From Roseomonas sp. (GTDB taxonomy: Bacteria > Pseudomonadota > Alphaproteobacteria > Acetobacterales > Acetobacteraceae), in contig JADCFA010000013.1 of assembly GCA_020249775.1 (NCBI GenBank), positions 1 through 64,000 of the forward strand: a stretch of DNA of 64,000 nucleotides, read 5' to 3'. The notes under the pieces were generated by a model. That model made no database searches, was not told the DNA's origin, and saw only the letters and a program-made list of their open reading frames with translations. Both the position numbers and the translations under genes were made by a program. The number at the start of each line of letters is the position of its first letter. The first letter of the stretch is position 1. Positions 44,367 to 53,659 of the stretch are shown in pieces.

Positions 44367-46397
44367 CTAGGTTACTGACGCCGTTCGGATGGATTTACGC
44401 CAATTCCATAGAATGACCGGCAGCGCCAAGGCGGCACCCGCCAGGGTCATCTGGAGATTGGGTGAAATCATCAATAATGCGGATGCAACAAGCAATGCCT
44501 TCGCGCCAAGCCCCATATGGGTGAAGGCGTAACCAGTAGTGCCGATCCCCAATAGCAGAACACCCAGCGCGCAGGTGCCAGTGGTGATGAAGAAATCAGC
44601 CCAGGTGAAACCATCCACCATGATCAGCATGGCTGGCGAATAGGCGAACACAAAAGGCACTGTTGCCTTCGCCAGACCAAGCCGAAAGGCCGTATTGCCG
44701 GTCTTGAAAGGATCAGCGCCCGCAATGCCGGCGGCGGCATAGGCAGCGATACAAACCGGTGGCGTTAGGTCAGCAAGCACGCCGTAATAGAGAATGAACA
44801 AATGTGCAGCCAGCGGCGGTACACCAAGCTGAATCACGGCGGGTGCCGCAATGGCGGCAAGCACGATGTAAAGCGCGGTTGTCGGAATGCCCGTGCCCAT
44901 CGCAATGCACACCAGCGCCACGAAAAGCAGCGTCAGAAACAGCGTAAGAGATTTCATATCCACCACGCTCTCGGGCAGGATGGATAGGATCGGCGACAGC
45001 CAGGCGGCCAAGGATGCTGCGGCTTGTGTCACCATGAAGCTTACGCGAAAGCCAGCGCCAGTCAGCGTAATCACTCCGACCACAACACCAACTGCCGCAG
45101 CCGCAGCGCCGACGGCAATCGCGTAGCGTGCGCCGATATCGAAGGAATCCCACAAATCACGCAGCGTCAGCCGATGGCGCGGATTGAGAAAGCCAACCAC
45201 GATGCAGGCAGTGATGCCGTAGAATGCGGCCAGATATGGGGTATTGCCCTGAATGATCGCGCCTAGCAGCAGCACCAGCGGGATCATGGTAGGCCAACCT
45301 TCGCGGAGCGTCTTGCCAAAGCTTGGAATTTCCTCAGGCGGCAAGCCCTTCAGGCCGAATTTCTTCGCTTCAAAATGCACCTGAACAAAGACACCCCAGA
45401 AATGCATGAAGGCCGGCACGGCGGCCGCAATCAGCAGGGTTGTGAGTGGGATATTCAGGAATTCAATCATCACAAAGGCAGCGGCCCCCATGATGGGCGG
45501 TGTTATCTGCCCGCCGGCACTGGCCGCCGCTTCCACGGCGCCAGCGAATTGTGGGCGATAGCCAACGCGCTTCATGGCGGGAATGGTCAGCGTGCCGACG
45601 GTGACGGTATTGGCAATGGCTGAACCGCTGATCATGCCGAAAAGCGCCGAGCCAAACACCGAAACCTTCGCCGGCCCACCCGCAAATCGCCCCGCGGCGA
45701 TGGATGCCATGTCAATGAAAAACTGCCCAAGCCCCATGCGTGTAGCCAGCACGCCGAACAGTACGAAGTGAAAAACATAGGTCGCAACAACCATGACCGG
45801 AATGCCGAATATGCCTTCCTGCGTCAGGTAGATATGGCTGATGAAGCCGGCCCAATCAGCACCAGGATGCGCCAATACGCCCGAAAGGTGATTGCCCCAT
45901 AGCCCATAGGCGACACAGATCAGCACAATGATGGGCAGGGCCCAGCCCATGCTGCGCCGCGCCGTTTCCAGCGTCAGCACCAGCATCAGCGTGCCCATGA
46001 TCACATCATTCGTATTGGGGCTGCCGATACGAAAGGTCAGATCATCAAACACCAGCGGCAGGTAAAGACAGGCCGAAACCATCAAGGCGGCAAGCAGCCA
46101 ATCATACCAGGGCACGCCGCCAAAGGCTGGCCCCGGAATACGGGGGCCAGCAGGAAACATCAAAAAAATCAGCCCTAGCACAGCGGAAAGATGGATCGCC
46201 TTATGCCAATGCTCAGTCAGAATGCCGAAGCCAGCCGTATAGTAATGAAAAACGGAAAGCGCCACGAGCAGCGCCGGCACCAGCCGGGCCGCGAAGCCCG
46301 ACAGCGTGCGAAAGCGCATTTCCGCATCATAGGTGCGTTCAAGCTCCGCCGCGCGGGCCAGATCAACCTGGCGGGCGGCTTCGGTTTTCTCGGTCAC
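44367..46397 (-). CDS. TRAP transporter fused permease (4TM/12TM)
   Basis: A 676-residue membrane protein in which the small (DctQ-like) and large (DctM-like) TRAP subunits are fused, as is normal for TAXI-type systems. More than a dozen hydrophobic helices are visible, with PPIMGAAAFVM and LTPPVCIAAYAAAG as conserved substrate/Na+ loops. It uses an ion gradient and the binding protein encoded ten bases upstream to import an organic acid, probably a C4-dicarboxylate, glutamate or related acid; the exact substrate is unknown. Confidence 0.92.
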   Translation of the reverse strand: MTEKTEAARQVDLARAAELERTYDAEMRFRTLSGFAARLVPALLVALSVFHYYTAGFGILTEHWHKAIHLSAVLGLIFLMFPAGPRIPGPAFGGVPWYDWLLAALMVSACLYLPLVFDDLTFRIGSPNTNDVIMGTLMLVLTLETARRSMGWALPIIVLICVAYGLWGNHLSGVLAHPGADWAGFISHIYLTQEGIFGIPVMVVATYVFHFVLFGVLATRMGLGQFFIDMASIAAGRFAGGPAKVSVFGSALFGMISGSAIANTVTVGTLTIPAMKRVGYRPQFAGAVEAAASAGGQITPPIMGAAAFVMIEFLNIPLTTLLIAAAVPAFMHFWGVFVQVHFEAKKFGLKGLPPEEIPSFGKTLREGWPTMIPLVLLLGAIIQGNTPYLAAFYGITACIVVGFLNPRHRLTLRDLWDSFDIGARYAIAVGAAAAAVGVVVGVITLTGAGFRVSFMVTQAAASLAAWLSPILSILPESVVDMKSLTLFLTLLFVALVCIAMGTGIPTTALYIVLAAIAAPAVIQLGVPPLAAHLFILYYGVLADLTPPVCIAAYAAAGIAGADPFKTGNTAFRLGLAKATVPFVFAYSPAMLIMVDGFTWADFFITTGTCALGVLLLGIGTTGYAFTHMGLGAKALLVASALLMISPNLQMTLAGAALALPVILWNWRKSIRTASVT

Positions 46398-46407
46398 TTA
46401 TGTCGGC

Positions 46408-47421
46408 TCAGCGGATCAGGCCGGCTTCGCGATAAAAGCGCTCCGCCCCGGGATGAAGGGGAACCACGCCGCGCCCGTTGATGGCCTCACGCAAGACGAT
46501 TTCCTTGCCCTTGGCATGGCCGCGATCCATCAGCCCGCGGCTGACATCGGACCAAAGCGATTTGGTAATGGCATAGACAAGCGGTTCAGGCACGCTATCG
46601 CGCACCAGCCATAGCGCGCCGACGGTAAGCGTTGGTGTATCGCCTTCCAGCCCTTCATAGGCATTGGCTGGAATAACACCAAAGCTATAGAAAGGAGCGC
46701 GTTCGATCACGCGCAGGCCCTGCTCCCGCGGGATGGGCAGCATGCGGCAACCGGTGCGGCTGCAGAATTCGGTAATGGAGGAAGCCGGGTAGCCAGTGAC
46801 GGTCAGCGCCGCATCCAAGTTGCGGTCCTGCATCCGTTCCACGCCCTGCTGCTGACTAAGGTATTCCGCGGTATATTCGCGGCCCGCGCGCAGGCCATGC
46901 GCCTCAAGAATCAATTCTGAACCGATGCGTGCGCCGGAAGCTTGCAAGCCGATGGCAATACGCTTGCCGCGCAAATCTTCAAAGCTGCGAATGCCGCTAT
47001 CGCGGCGCACCGTGGCGTGGATATGTTCCGGGAAAAGATGAGCCAGGAAGCGCACGCGATCTGTCTTGGGGCGCCCTTCAAACAGGCCCGTGCCAGTGAA
47101 GCCCCAATGCGAAATATCTGATTGCACAAAGCCGCTTTCAGCATTGCCTGACTGGACCATATTGATGTTTTGCAGACTGCCCTGGGTGGCCTGCGCCACT
47201 GCCACCAGCCCTGGCACGCCGGCCGTGCCGCCGCCTTCGCCGCAAGGCGCGCCGGGCGGGCAGGAAATGGCGTTCGCCAGCACACCACCCACGGGATAAT
47301 AGGTGCCGCCGGCGCTGCCTGTGCCGATGCGGAAAAATTGCGGCGCCTGGGCCTGTGCAAGGCCCGGCAAGGCCAGGCCGAAAACAGCCGCGGCGGCAAG
47401 AAGGTGTTGGCGTTTCAGCAT
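46408..47421 (-). CDS. TAXI-family TRAP transporter solute-binding protein
   Basis: A 337-residue periplasmic binding protein with a signal peptide (ending GLAQAQA). The TAXI marks are FFRIGTGSAGGTYYPVGG near the N-terminus and GIRSFEDLRGKRIAIG further on. A Cys pair (CPPGAPCGEGG, about residues 55-65) is unusual and may form a surface disulfide. It is transcribed just before its fused permease gene. Ligand unknown. Confidence 0.92.
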   Translation of the reverse strand: MLKRQHLLAAAAVFGLALPGLAQAQAPQFFRIGTGSAGGTYYPVGGVLANAISCPPGAPCGEGGGTAGVPGLVAVAQATQGSLQNINMVQSGNAESGFVQSDISHWGFTGTGLFEGRPKTDRVRFLAHLFPEHIHATVRRDSGIRSFEDLRGKRIAIGLQASGARIGSELILEAHGLRAGREYTAEYLSQQQGVERMQDRNLDAALTVTGYPASSITEFCSRTGCRMLPIPREQGLRVIERAPFYSFGVIPANAYEGLEGDTPTLTVGALWLVRDSVPEPLVYAITKSLWSDVSRGLMDRGHAKGKEIVLREAINGRGVVPLHPGAERFYREAGLIR

Positions 47422-47493
47422 GGAAGCCCTCCGTTCCCGATCAAATCCACGAAGATGCTAGACGCGGGCGATGGCCGCGTAAACCAAGCCTGG

Positions 47494-48780
47494 TTACGCT
47501 GCCGCCATGCCCCGCCGCCAGCGCAGCAGCAGAAAGACAATCAGCACGAATTGCAGCAGGTTGAAGCCAATGCCGGCCCACCAGGCGGCAGCGTAGAAGC
47601 CAAGCCAGTCATAAATATATCCAGCAAGCCAGGCACCGGCGGCCATGCCTGAAAGGCTCAGGAACAACAGCGTTGGCACGCGCCAATGCGCCTCAGACGC
47701 CGGAAATAGCGCGCGCAAGGTCAGCACATAAGCGGGGATGATGCCGCTAAAGCCAAGCCCGTAGGCAGCAGCGACGAAGAACAACCCGGCCTCATCTTGC
47801 GTTGCCAGAAAGCCAAGCATGCCCAAGATTTGCGCGAGCGATCCGAAGACAATCGTCCATAACCCGCCGATCTTATCCGAAAGCCAGCCCCAGAATTGCC
47901 GCGCCATGAAGGCGGCGAAGGTCAGTACGGAAAGCATCAGCGCGCCGCGGGATGCCGTGATACCCAAATCACCACAAAAGGCGACAAGATGCGCCGCCGG
48001 CATGGCCATTGGAATGCAGCACAGGAACGAACAGAAAGCCAATAGGAAGAAGGCCAGATGCCCATTCATGCCAAGCACGCGCGCACCTGGCTTCATTTTC
48101 TCGGCAAAATTGCCGGTGGTGGGTTGCGCCGGCGGCGGGCGCAGCACGAGTGCAGCAAGCGGCACCGCAATGGCCGCCACCAAAAGCCCATAGCCGAACA
48201 TGGTGCGCTGCCAGCCATAATTGGCAATGGCACGCTCAAAAATCGGCGGCCACAAAAAACCCGCGACATATTGCCCGGAAGCAACCAGCGCGAGTGCCGT
48301 GCCGCGGCGCCGATCAAACCAAAGCGAGACATAAGCAAGCATCGGCGGAAACAGCGCACCATTACCAAACAACCCGACGCCAAGCCCAAGCCCAACCAGC
48401 AGCGCCCAGCTTTCGCCGAAGGACGCGAGCATCAGCCCAAGCGCGACGGCGATGCCGCCAATCATCGCGACCAGCCTTTGGCCAAAGCGCGCCACCATCA
48501 CGCCGCAGACCATGCCGCCAATGGCGGTGCCAAAATAGGCAAGTGAATTCGCGAGCGATGGCAGGGAACGCCCGCCGCCAAAATCCTCGGCGATCTGCAC
48601 CAGACCAACCACCACATTGATAGGGCCGCCGGCAGCAAGCGAGAGCATGGTCACCGCCGTCATGGCGACAATCCAGGAATAGCGCGAATCGATACTGCCC
48701 TGATGCGTTCCGGCCACGCGCTGTTTCCCCGCTGCTTCTGGGGTTACACTCCCTGAGGAAGCGCAGTATTGCAAGCCCAT
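47494..48780 (-). CDS. Major facilitator superfamily transporter (monocarboxylate/oxalate-formate type)
   Basis: A 428-residue twelve-helix MFS permease. The loop 2-3 motif is VMVARFGQRLVAMIGG, and loop 8-9 has GWLSDKIGG. The layout, with a large cytoplasmic loop (RPPPAQPTTGNFAEKMKPG), is like oxalate/formate antiporters and MCT-type carriers. ATG 48780 starts a hydrophilic N-tail of about 35 residues before helix 1. It stands alone between the TAXI system and the restriction gene. Substrate unknown; a carboxylate is the best guess. Confidence 0.82.
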   Translation of the reverse strand: MGLQYCASSGSVTPEAAGKQRVAGTHQGSIDSRYSWIVAMTAVTMLSLAAGGPINVVVGLVQIAEDFGGGRSLPSLANSLAYFGTAIGGMVCGVMVARFGQRLVAMIGGIAVALGLMLASFGESWALLVGLGLGVGLFGNGALFPPMLAYVSLWFDRRRGTALALVASGQYVAGFLWPPIFERAIANYGWQRTMFGYGLLVAAIAVPLAALVLRPPPAQPTTGNFAEKMKPGARVLGMNGHLAFFLLAFCSFLCCIPMAMPAAHLVAFCGDLGITASRGALMLSVLTFAAFMARQFWGWLSDKIGGLWTIVFGSLAQILGMLGFLATQDEAGLFFVAAAYGLGFSGIIPAYVLTLRALFPASEAHWRVPTLLFLSLSGMAAGAWLAGYIYDWLGFYAAAWWAGIGFNLLQFVLIVFLLLRWRRGMAAA

Positions 48781-48913
48781 TTTGCCGTATAAGGGTAGCT
48801 TCGAAACCGTTGTCAGTAACGCGCGGCGCCGCTATTTGAGTCGGAAACACCCTGTGGTCTGACTTCGCCGGGTAACAATCAATCAAGATAAACCATTGTG
48901 GGGACCTGACCGG

Positions 48914-51900
48914 ATGAATATCGTCTCAGAATTTGTTGCCCGGATCAAGGCTATTCACGCAACGGGCAACGCAACGGAACATTCCTACAGATCGGCCTTC
49001 GAGCGTCTATTTGCCGACCTTGGCGTCACGGCATTGAACGAGCCAAGGCGCATCCGCTGCGGTGCGCCCGACTTCATTGTCTCCCACGGTGAGATCGTAA
49101 TTGGGCATCTGGAAGCCAAAGACGTACCCGTTTCCATCCGCGGCATGAAGGACAATAACAAGGAACAACAGGAACGCTATCGCGCCGCGCTGCCAAACCT
49201 GATCTATTCGAACGGGCTTGATTGGGATTTCTACCGTGACGGCGCGCTTCTGGCATCCGTGACCATCGCCGATTTTTTGATGGGCATCCAGCCGCGCCCT
49301 GTTCAATATGCAGCGCTTGAAAATCTACTGCGAGACTTCATAGCGCAGAGACCTCAATCCATCACTTCGCCCAAGGAACTTGCCGCAAGGATGGCCGGCA
49401 AGGCCAACCTTATCAAGGACGTGCTGCGCAGGACACTTCGCGAAGACGCGGATTTCCAGACTGAACTTGCCGCGCAGTATCACGCTTTCAAGGAACACCT
49501 GATCCACGACATTACGCCGGAGGATTTCGCCGATATCTACGCCGAAACCATCGCCTATGGCATGTTTGCGGCGCGGTTGCATGATACGACGCTTGACACC
49601 TTCAGCCGCCAAGAAGCGCTGGAGCTTCTGCCGAAATCAAACCCCTTCCTGCGCGCATTATTCGGCTATGTTGCCGGCCATGACCTTGATGACCGGATCG
49701 CCTGGATCATTGATGATCTCGCGCGTGTTTTTCAAGCCTCTGACATTGCCAGCATCATGCGGGGCTTTGGCAAATTGACCGGCCAGAATGACCCATTCTT
49801 GCATTTCTATGAAACCTTCCTTGCCGCCTATAACCCTGCTAAGCGCAAGGCGCGTGGCGTTTGGTATACCCCCGAACCCGTGGTGAATTTTATCGTCCGC
49901 GCAGTAGATGAAGTGCTGCAAACCGAATTCGGCCTGCCCGATGGCCTGGCCGATACATCCAAGGTCACGATTGACTGGGATAGCGGCCAGACCGACAAGA
50001 AGGGCAAGCCGATTATCAACCGGAAGGAAGTGCATCGCGTTCAAATCCTTGATCCCGCCACCGGCACCGGCACCTTTCTTGCCGAAGTCATCAAGCAAAT
50101 TGCGCCCAAGGTGAAGGGCGTCGCCCCCGGCATGTGGTCCCGCTATATTGAAGCGGATTTGATCCCAAGGCTGCATGGGTTTGAACTGCTCATGGCGTCC
50201 TACGCCATGTGCCACATGAAGCTGGATATGATCCTGACTGAATTGGGCTATAAGCCCACCGGCAATCCCCCGCGCCTTTCGGTTTATCTGACGAATAGCC
50301 TGGAAGAGGGGGAACCGGTGAACCAGACCCTGCCCTTCTCCCAATGGCTTTCGCGGGAGGCGAAGGGGGCCAATAGCATCAAGCGCGATACGCCCATCAT
50401 GTGCGTGATTGGAAATCCGCCTTATTCGGGCCATTCGTCCAATAAGGGCAAGTGGATCAGCGGCCTGATGGAGGCCTACAAGCAAAGCCCCGAGTTGAAG
50501 CGGCCGGCGCAGGCGAAGTGGCTTTCCGATGACTATGTGAAATTCATCCGTCTCTCCGAACACCTGATCGACCGTAATGGCGAAGGCGTTCTCGGGTTCA
50601 TCACGAATCACTCCTATCTCGACAACCCAACCTTTCTGGACATGCGCGAGCACCTGATGCGGACTTTCGACCGCATCTATGTCATGGATTTGCACGGAAA
50701 TGCCAAGAAAGAGGAAGTCGCTCCGGACGGATTGCCCGACAAGAATGTCTTCGACATTCAACAGGGCGTAGCCATAATTATCGCGATTAAGAAAATACCG
50801 ACGAGTAAGGCTAAGAAACTCGCGAAAGTATATCATGCCGACCTATGGGGCAGCCGAGCGGCGAAGTATACAGCCCTTGGAACGGCGACAATAGCCAGCG
50901 CAGGTTTTAGCGATGTTACGCCTTTGAAGAGCCCCTGGCCGTTTAAGCCAAGCAACTGGAATCTGCATGAAACCTACTATGGATTTCCCAGTATCCCTCA
51001 TTGGTTTTCACCGAGCGGGCCGCCTGCTCCTGGCATTGTCACGACCCATGATCAATTTGCGATCTCTTGGTCGGAAGGCGAGGCTTGCGCCAAAGTTGAG
51101 CAATTTCTCAAGACGCAGACTGAGCAAGAGGCGCGTTCTATCTGGAAGTTGTGCTCCCAAGAGCAGTGGAATTACAACCGTGCCATGAAGGGATTGGCGA
51201 ATGGTGCATGGCGCGAACTAGTCAAACCGATAAGTTACCGGCCATTCGACATTCGCTATACGGTCTATGATCCTAACGTTGCTGTTCATCGTCGCGAACG
51301 AGCATCACGCCATATGCTCGATGAGAATATTGCGTTGCTCACCACTAAGGCAAATAGAGACTCAGAATTTGCGCACGCTTTGGTTTGCTCTGGTCTCTCC
51401 GAGGTAATTGGGTTGTCGCCAAAAACAGCTTCCAACTCGATGCATATTCCTCTCTACCTCTATCCTGAGGAGCAGGATCTCGAGAAAAATCGTCGCATTA
51501 ACCTGGACCGCAAGCTATGGGACGAACTGAAGAAACGAGCGGCACACCCCAGCCACGGCACCCCTGATGAAGTCCAGGTCTTCGACTATATCTATGGCGT
51601 GCTGCATTGCCCCGCCTATCGCGCAACCTATGCGGAATTTCTGAAAATTGACTTCCCCCGCATCCCCTGGCCCGCCAGCCCGGATGAATTCTGGGATGTC
51701 TCAGCCAAAGGCACGCAACTCCGCAAACTCCATTTGATGGACCCTGCCACCATCGGCCCCACCCCCTATCCCTTCATTGGGGAAGGCGACAATCTGGTGG
51801 ACAAGCCCGATTTCCGCGATGGCAAGGTCTGGATCAACAAGACGCAGTATTTTGATGCCGCACCGAAAATCTCATGGGGCTTTTATATCGGTGGCTATCA

Positions 51901-52045
51901 GCCCGCCCAGAAATGGTTGAAAGACCGCAAGGGCCGGGCGCTCAGCTTTGATGACGTCAAACATTATCAGCGCATCCTGAAAATCCTGTCGGAGACGGAC
52001 CGCATCATGAAAACAATAACCATGACGCTGCCAACCGCTGCATAG
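48914..52045 (+). CDS. Single-chain restriction-modification enzyme, type ISP/IIG-like
   Basis: A 1043-residue fusion. The N-terminal nuclease-like region has GAPDFIV and HLEAKD (about residues 51-68, a PD-(D/E)xK pattern). A helical connector follows, then an N6-adenine methyltransferase core: GVWYTPEPVV, motif I DPATGTGTFL (about 379-388) and motif IV NPPYSG (about 502). The C-terminal part, ending with WINKTQYFDA and WGFYIGGYQPAQKWLKDRKG (in pieces), resembles the type ISP specificity domain. No helicase motor was seen, unlike LlaBIII. ATG 48914 is preferred to TTG 48896. Bases about 50750-51500, coding the probable target-recognition region, are visibly more AT-rich. Stand-alone defence gene. 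Confidence 0.87.
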   Translation: MNIVSEFVARIKAIHATGNATEHSYRSAFERLFADLGVTALNEPRRIRCGAPDFIVSHGEIVIGHLEAKDVPVSIRGMKDNNKEQQERYRAALPNLIYSNGLDWDFYRDGALLASVTIADFLMGIQPRPVQYAALENLLRDFIAQRPQSITSPKELAARMAGKANLIKDVLRRTLREDADFQTELAAQYHAFKEHLIHDITPEDFADIYAETIAYGMFAARLHDTTLDTFSRQEALELLPKSNPFLRALFGYVAGHDLDDRIAWIIDDLARVFQASDIASIMRGFGKLTGQNDPFLHFYETFLAAYNPAKRKARGVWYTPEPVVNFIVRAVDEVLQTEFGLPDGLADTSKVTIDWDSGQTDKKGKPIINRKEVHRVQILDPATGTGTFLAEVIKQIAPKVKGVAPGMWSRYIEADLIPRLHGFELLMASYAMCHMKLDMILTELGYKPTGNPPRLSVYLTNSLEEGEPVNQTLPFSQWLSREAKGANSIKRDTPIMCVIGNPPYSGHSSNKGKWISGLMEAYKQSPELKRPAQAKWLSDDYVKFIRLSEHLIDRNGEGVLGFITNHSYLDNPTFLDMREHLMRTFDRIYVMDLHGNAKKEEVAPDGLPDKNVFDIQQGVAIIIAIKKIPTSKAKKLAKVYHADLWGSRAAKYTALGTATIASAGFSDVTPLKSPWPFKPSNWNLHETYYGFPSIPHWFSPSGPPAPGIVTTHDQFAISWSEGEACAKVEQFLKTQTEQEARSIWKLCSQEQWNYNRAMKGLANGAWRELVKPISYRPFDIRYTVYDPNVAVHRRERASRHMLDENIALLTTKANRDSEFAHALVCSGLSEVIGLSPKTASNSMHIPLYLYPEEQDLEKNRRINLDRKLWDELKKRAAHPSHGTPDEVQVFDYIYGVLHCPAYRATYAEFLKIDFPRIPWPASPDEFWDVSAKGTQLRKLHLMDPATIGPTPYPFIGEGDNLVDKPDFRDGKVWINKTQYFDAAPKISWGFYIGGYQPAQKWLKDRKGRALSFDDVKHYQRILKILSETDRIMKTITMTLPTAA

Positions 52046-52113
52046 CGCCGCTCTGCAATTCCCGCATTGCGCAAGGGCCAGGCTTTGTGCTGAATTTGTG
52101 CCAGGAGGCTGCC

Positions 52114-52272
52114 ATGCTGATCATGCTCGCCCTGCTTGCCCTTGGTCCCTGCCTTGAAGCGCCCGTGATCTCGGCGCCGCAGCAAAGCGAAAATCCAGCG
52201 CCACCGCGCCCGGACCAACCCTTTCCACGCCCGCCACGTAGCTGCACGCCGCCAGCGCCGCCCACAAGCTGA
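52114..52272 (+). CDS. Small hydrophobic/proline-rich ORF coupled to the sirtuin gene
   Basis: A 52-residue ORF with an exact AGGAGG six bases before ATG. Its TGA overlaps the sirtuin ATG by one base (TGATG), which strongly suggests coupled translation. The N-terminal 15 residues are hydrophobic (MLIMLALLALGPCLEAP), with a Cys that could act as a lipobox-like site; the rest is Pro/Ser-rich (RPDQPFPRPPRS). It may be a tiny exported protein or only a translation leader. Confidence 0.5.
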   Translation: MLIMLALLALGPCLEAPVISAPQQSENPAPPRPDQPFPRPPRSCTPPAPPTS

Positions 52273-52979
52273 TGGTGCCGCCTGTTGTGATCCTCACCGG
52301 CGCGGGGATTTCCCGCGAATCCGGCCTTGCCACGTTTCGTGATGCCGATGGCATTTGGGCGCGCCACAGGATTGAGGATGTGGCAACGCCGCAGGCCTTC
52401 GCGCGCAATCCGGAATTGGTGCAGGGTTTTTACAATGCGCGTCGCGCACAGTTGCGTGATCCCGCCATTCAGCCAAACGCAGCACATCTTGCCTTGGCGC
52501 GGCTGGAAGCCGCCTGGCCCGCGCCAGTGACGCTGGTGACACAGAACATAGATGGCCTGCATCGGCGCGCGGGATCGCGCAATGTGATCGCCATGCATGG
52601 CGAATTGCTGAAGGCGCGCTGCCTTGCTTGTGGTGGTGTCAGCGAATGGGCGCAGGACATCACCGCCCATGCCGCCTGCCCGGCTTGCGGCACAACGGGA
52701 CGGCTGAGGCCTCATGTCGTCTGGTTTGGCGAAATCCCGCTGGAGATGGAAAGGATAGAGGCCGCGCTGGATGATTGCGGTATATTTGTTTCCATCGGCA
52801 CATCCGGCCAGGTCTATCCCGCCGCCGGTTTTGTGCGAGCGGTGCGCGCGCGGGCGCGCTGCGTGGAATTGAATCTGGAAGAAACGGAAGGCACCGCCTT
52901 GTTCCATGAAGCGCAGCACGGCCCGGCAACCGTCACTGTGCCAGCCTTTGTGGAGCACATGCTGGCTTCATGCGGCTGA
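52272..52979 (+). CDS. cobB: NAD-dependent protein deacylase, sirtuin (CobB/SIRT5-like)
   Basis: A 235-residue sirtuin that removes acetyl or acidic acyl groups from lysines using NAD+. The NAD motif is GAGIS (10-14), then TQNIDGLH (90-97), and the catalytic base is His109 in MHGE. The zinc site is Cys117/Cys120 and Cys136/Cys139. Tyr54 and Arg57 in FYNARR are the pair that favours succinyl/malonyl groups in SIRT5-type enzymes. Acetyl-CoA synthetase, the classic CobB substrate, is encoded about 1.5 kb away on the other strand. The last ten bases overlap the protease gene. Confidence 0.92.
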   Translation: MVPPVVILTGAGISRESGLATFRDADGIWARHRIEDVATPQAFARNPELVQGFYNARRAQLRDPAIQPNAAHLALARLEAAWPAPVTLVTQNIDGLHRRAGSRNVIAMHGELLKARCLACGGVSEWAQDITAHAACPACGTTGRLRPHVVWFGEIPLEMERIEAALDDCGIFVSIGTSGQVYPAAGFVRAVRARARCVELNLEETEGTALFHEAQHGPATVTVPAFVEHMLASCG

Positions 52980-53659
52980 TCCTGGCGGTAGTGCTGTGTT
53001 TGACATGGCCAGCTTCGGCGCAGATGCCGGGGATGAACCCAGGGCCTGATCCGCGCCTGCCCGTGCCGGCGGCGCATCCGCCCTGGCATGCGGTGGCCTT
53101 GATTGAAGCGGAAGGGGCGGGGCTTTGCACCGGTGCCATGGTGGCGCCCGCAATCGTGCTGACCGCAGCGCATTGCGTGAAGGATAAACCAGGCACCGCG
53201 CTGCTACCGCCACCACAGATTCGTGTTTCCATCGGAGGCGCGGAGGCGCGCGGCGTTGCACTGCGTGTCGGTGCTGGTTTTGATCCGGTGCGGGAAGCGC
53301 CCTGGGCTTCGGATTGGGCAATGGTTTCGCTGAACGCGCCGATTGGCGCGGGCCGCGTCTTGGCCCTGCTGCGGGAAACACCGCCGGCAGGCAGCATCCT
53401 GGCGCTGCCCGGCTTTCAGCAGGATGAACGCGGCGCTCTGCTGGTGGACCCCGCTTGCCGCTATTTGGGCCTGCGCCGGGTTGAAGGGGAAGGCGTGATG
53501 CTCGCGCATGATTGCGCCGGCACCACCGGGTCTTCCGGCGGGCCATTATTGCTGCGCGGCGCTGATGGCGCCTTTGCCATCATTGGTGTGCAAAGCAAGG
53601 GAATTTTGGGCCGCGCTGGTGGGCTCGCCGTGCCTGCGCTCGTTATCCCCTCTCCCTAA
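52970..53659 (+). CDS. Exported trypsin-like (S1) serine protease
   Basis: A 229-residue protein with a signal peptide (ending WPASAQM) and a chymotrypsin-fold protease domain. The catalytic His is in VLTAAHCVKD (about residue 64), the Asp probably in ASDWAMVSL, and the Ser in TTGSSGGPLLL. It lacks a PDZ domain, so it is not DegP-like. Its start overlaps the sirtuin gene by ten bases, and its end overlaps the convergent SDR gene by four. Probably periplasmic; target unknown. Confidence 0.87.
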   Translation: MRLILAVVLCLTWPASAQMPGMNPGPDPRLPVPAAHPPWHAVALIEAEGAGLCTGAMVAPAIVLTAAHCVKDKPGTALLPPPQIRVSIGGAEARGVALRVGAGFDPVREAPWASDWAMVSLNAPIGAGRVLALLRETPPAGSILALPGFQQDERGALLVDPACRYLGLRRVEGEGVMLAHDCAGTTGSSGGPLLLRGADGAFAIIGVQSKGILGRAGGLAVPALVIPSP

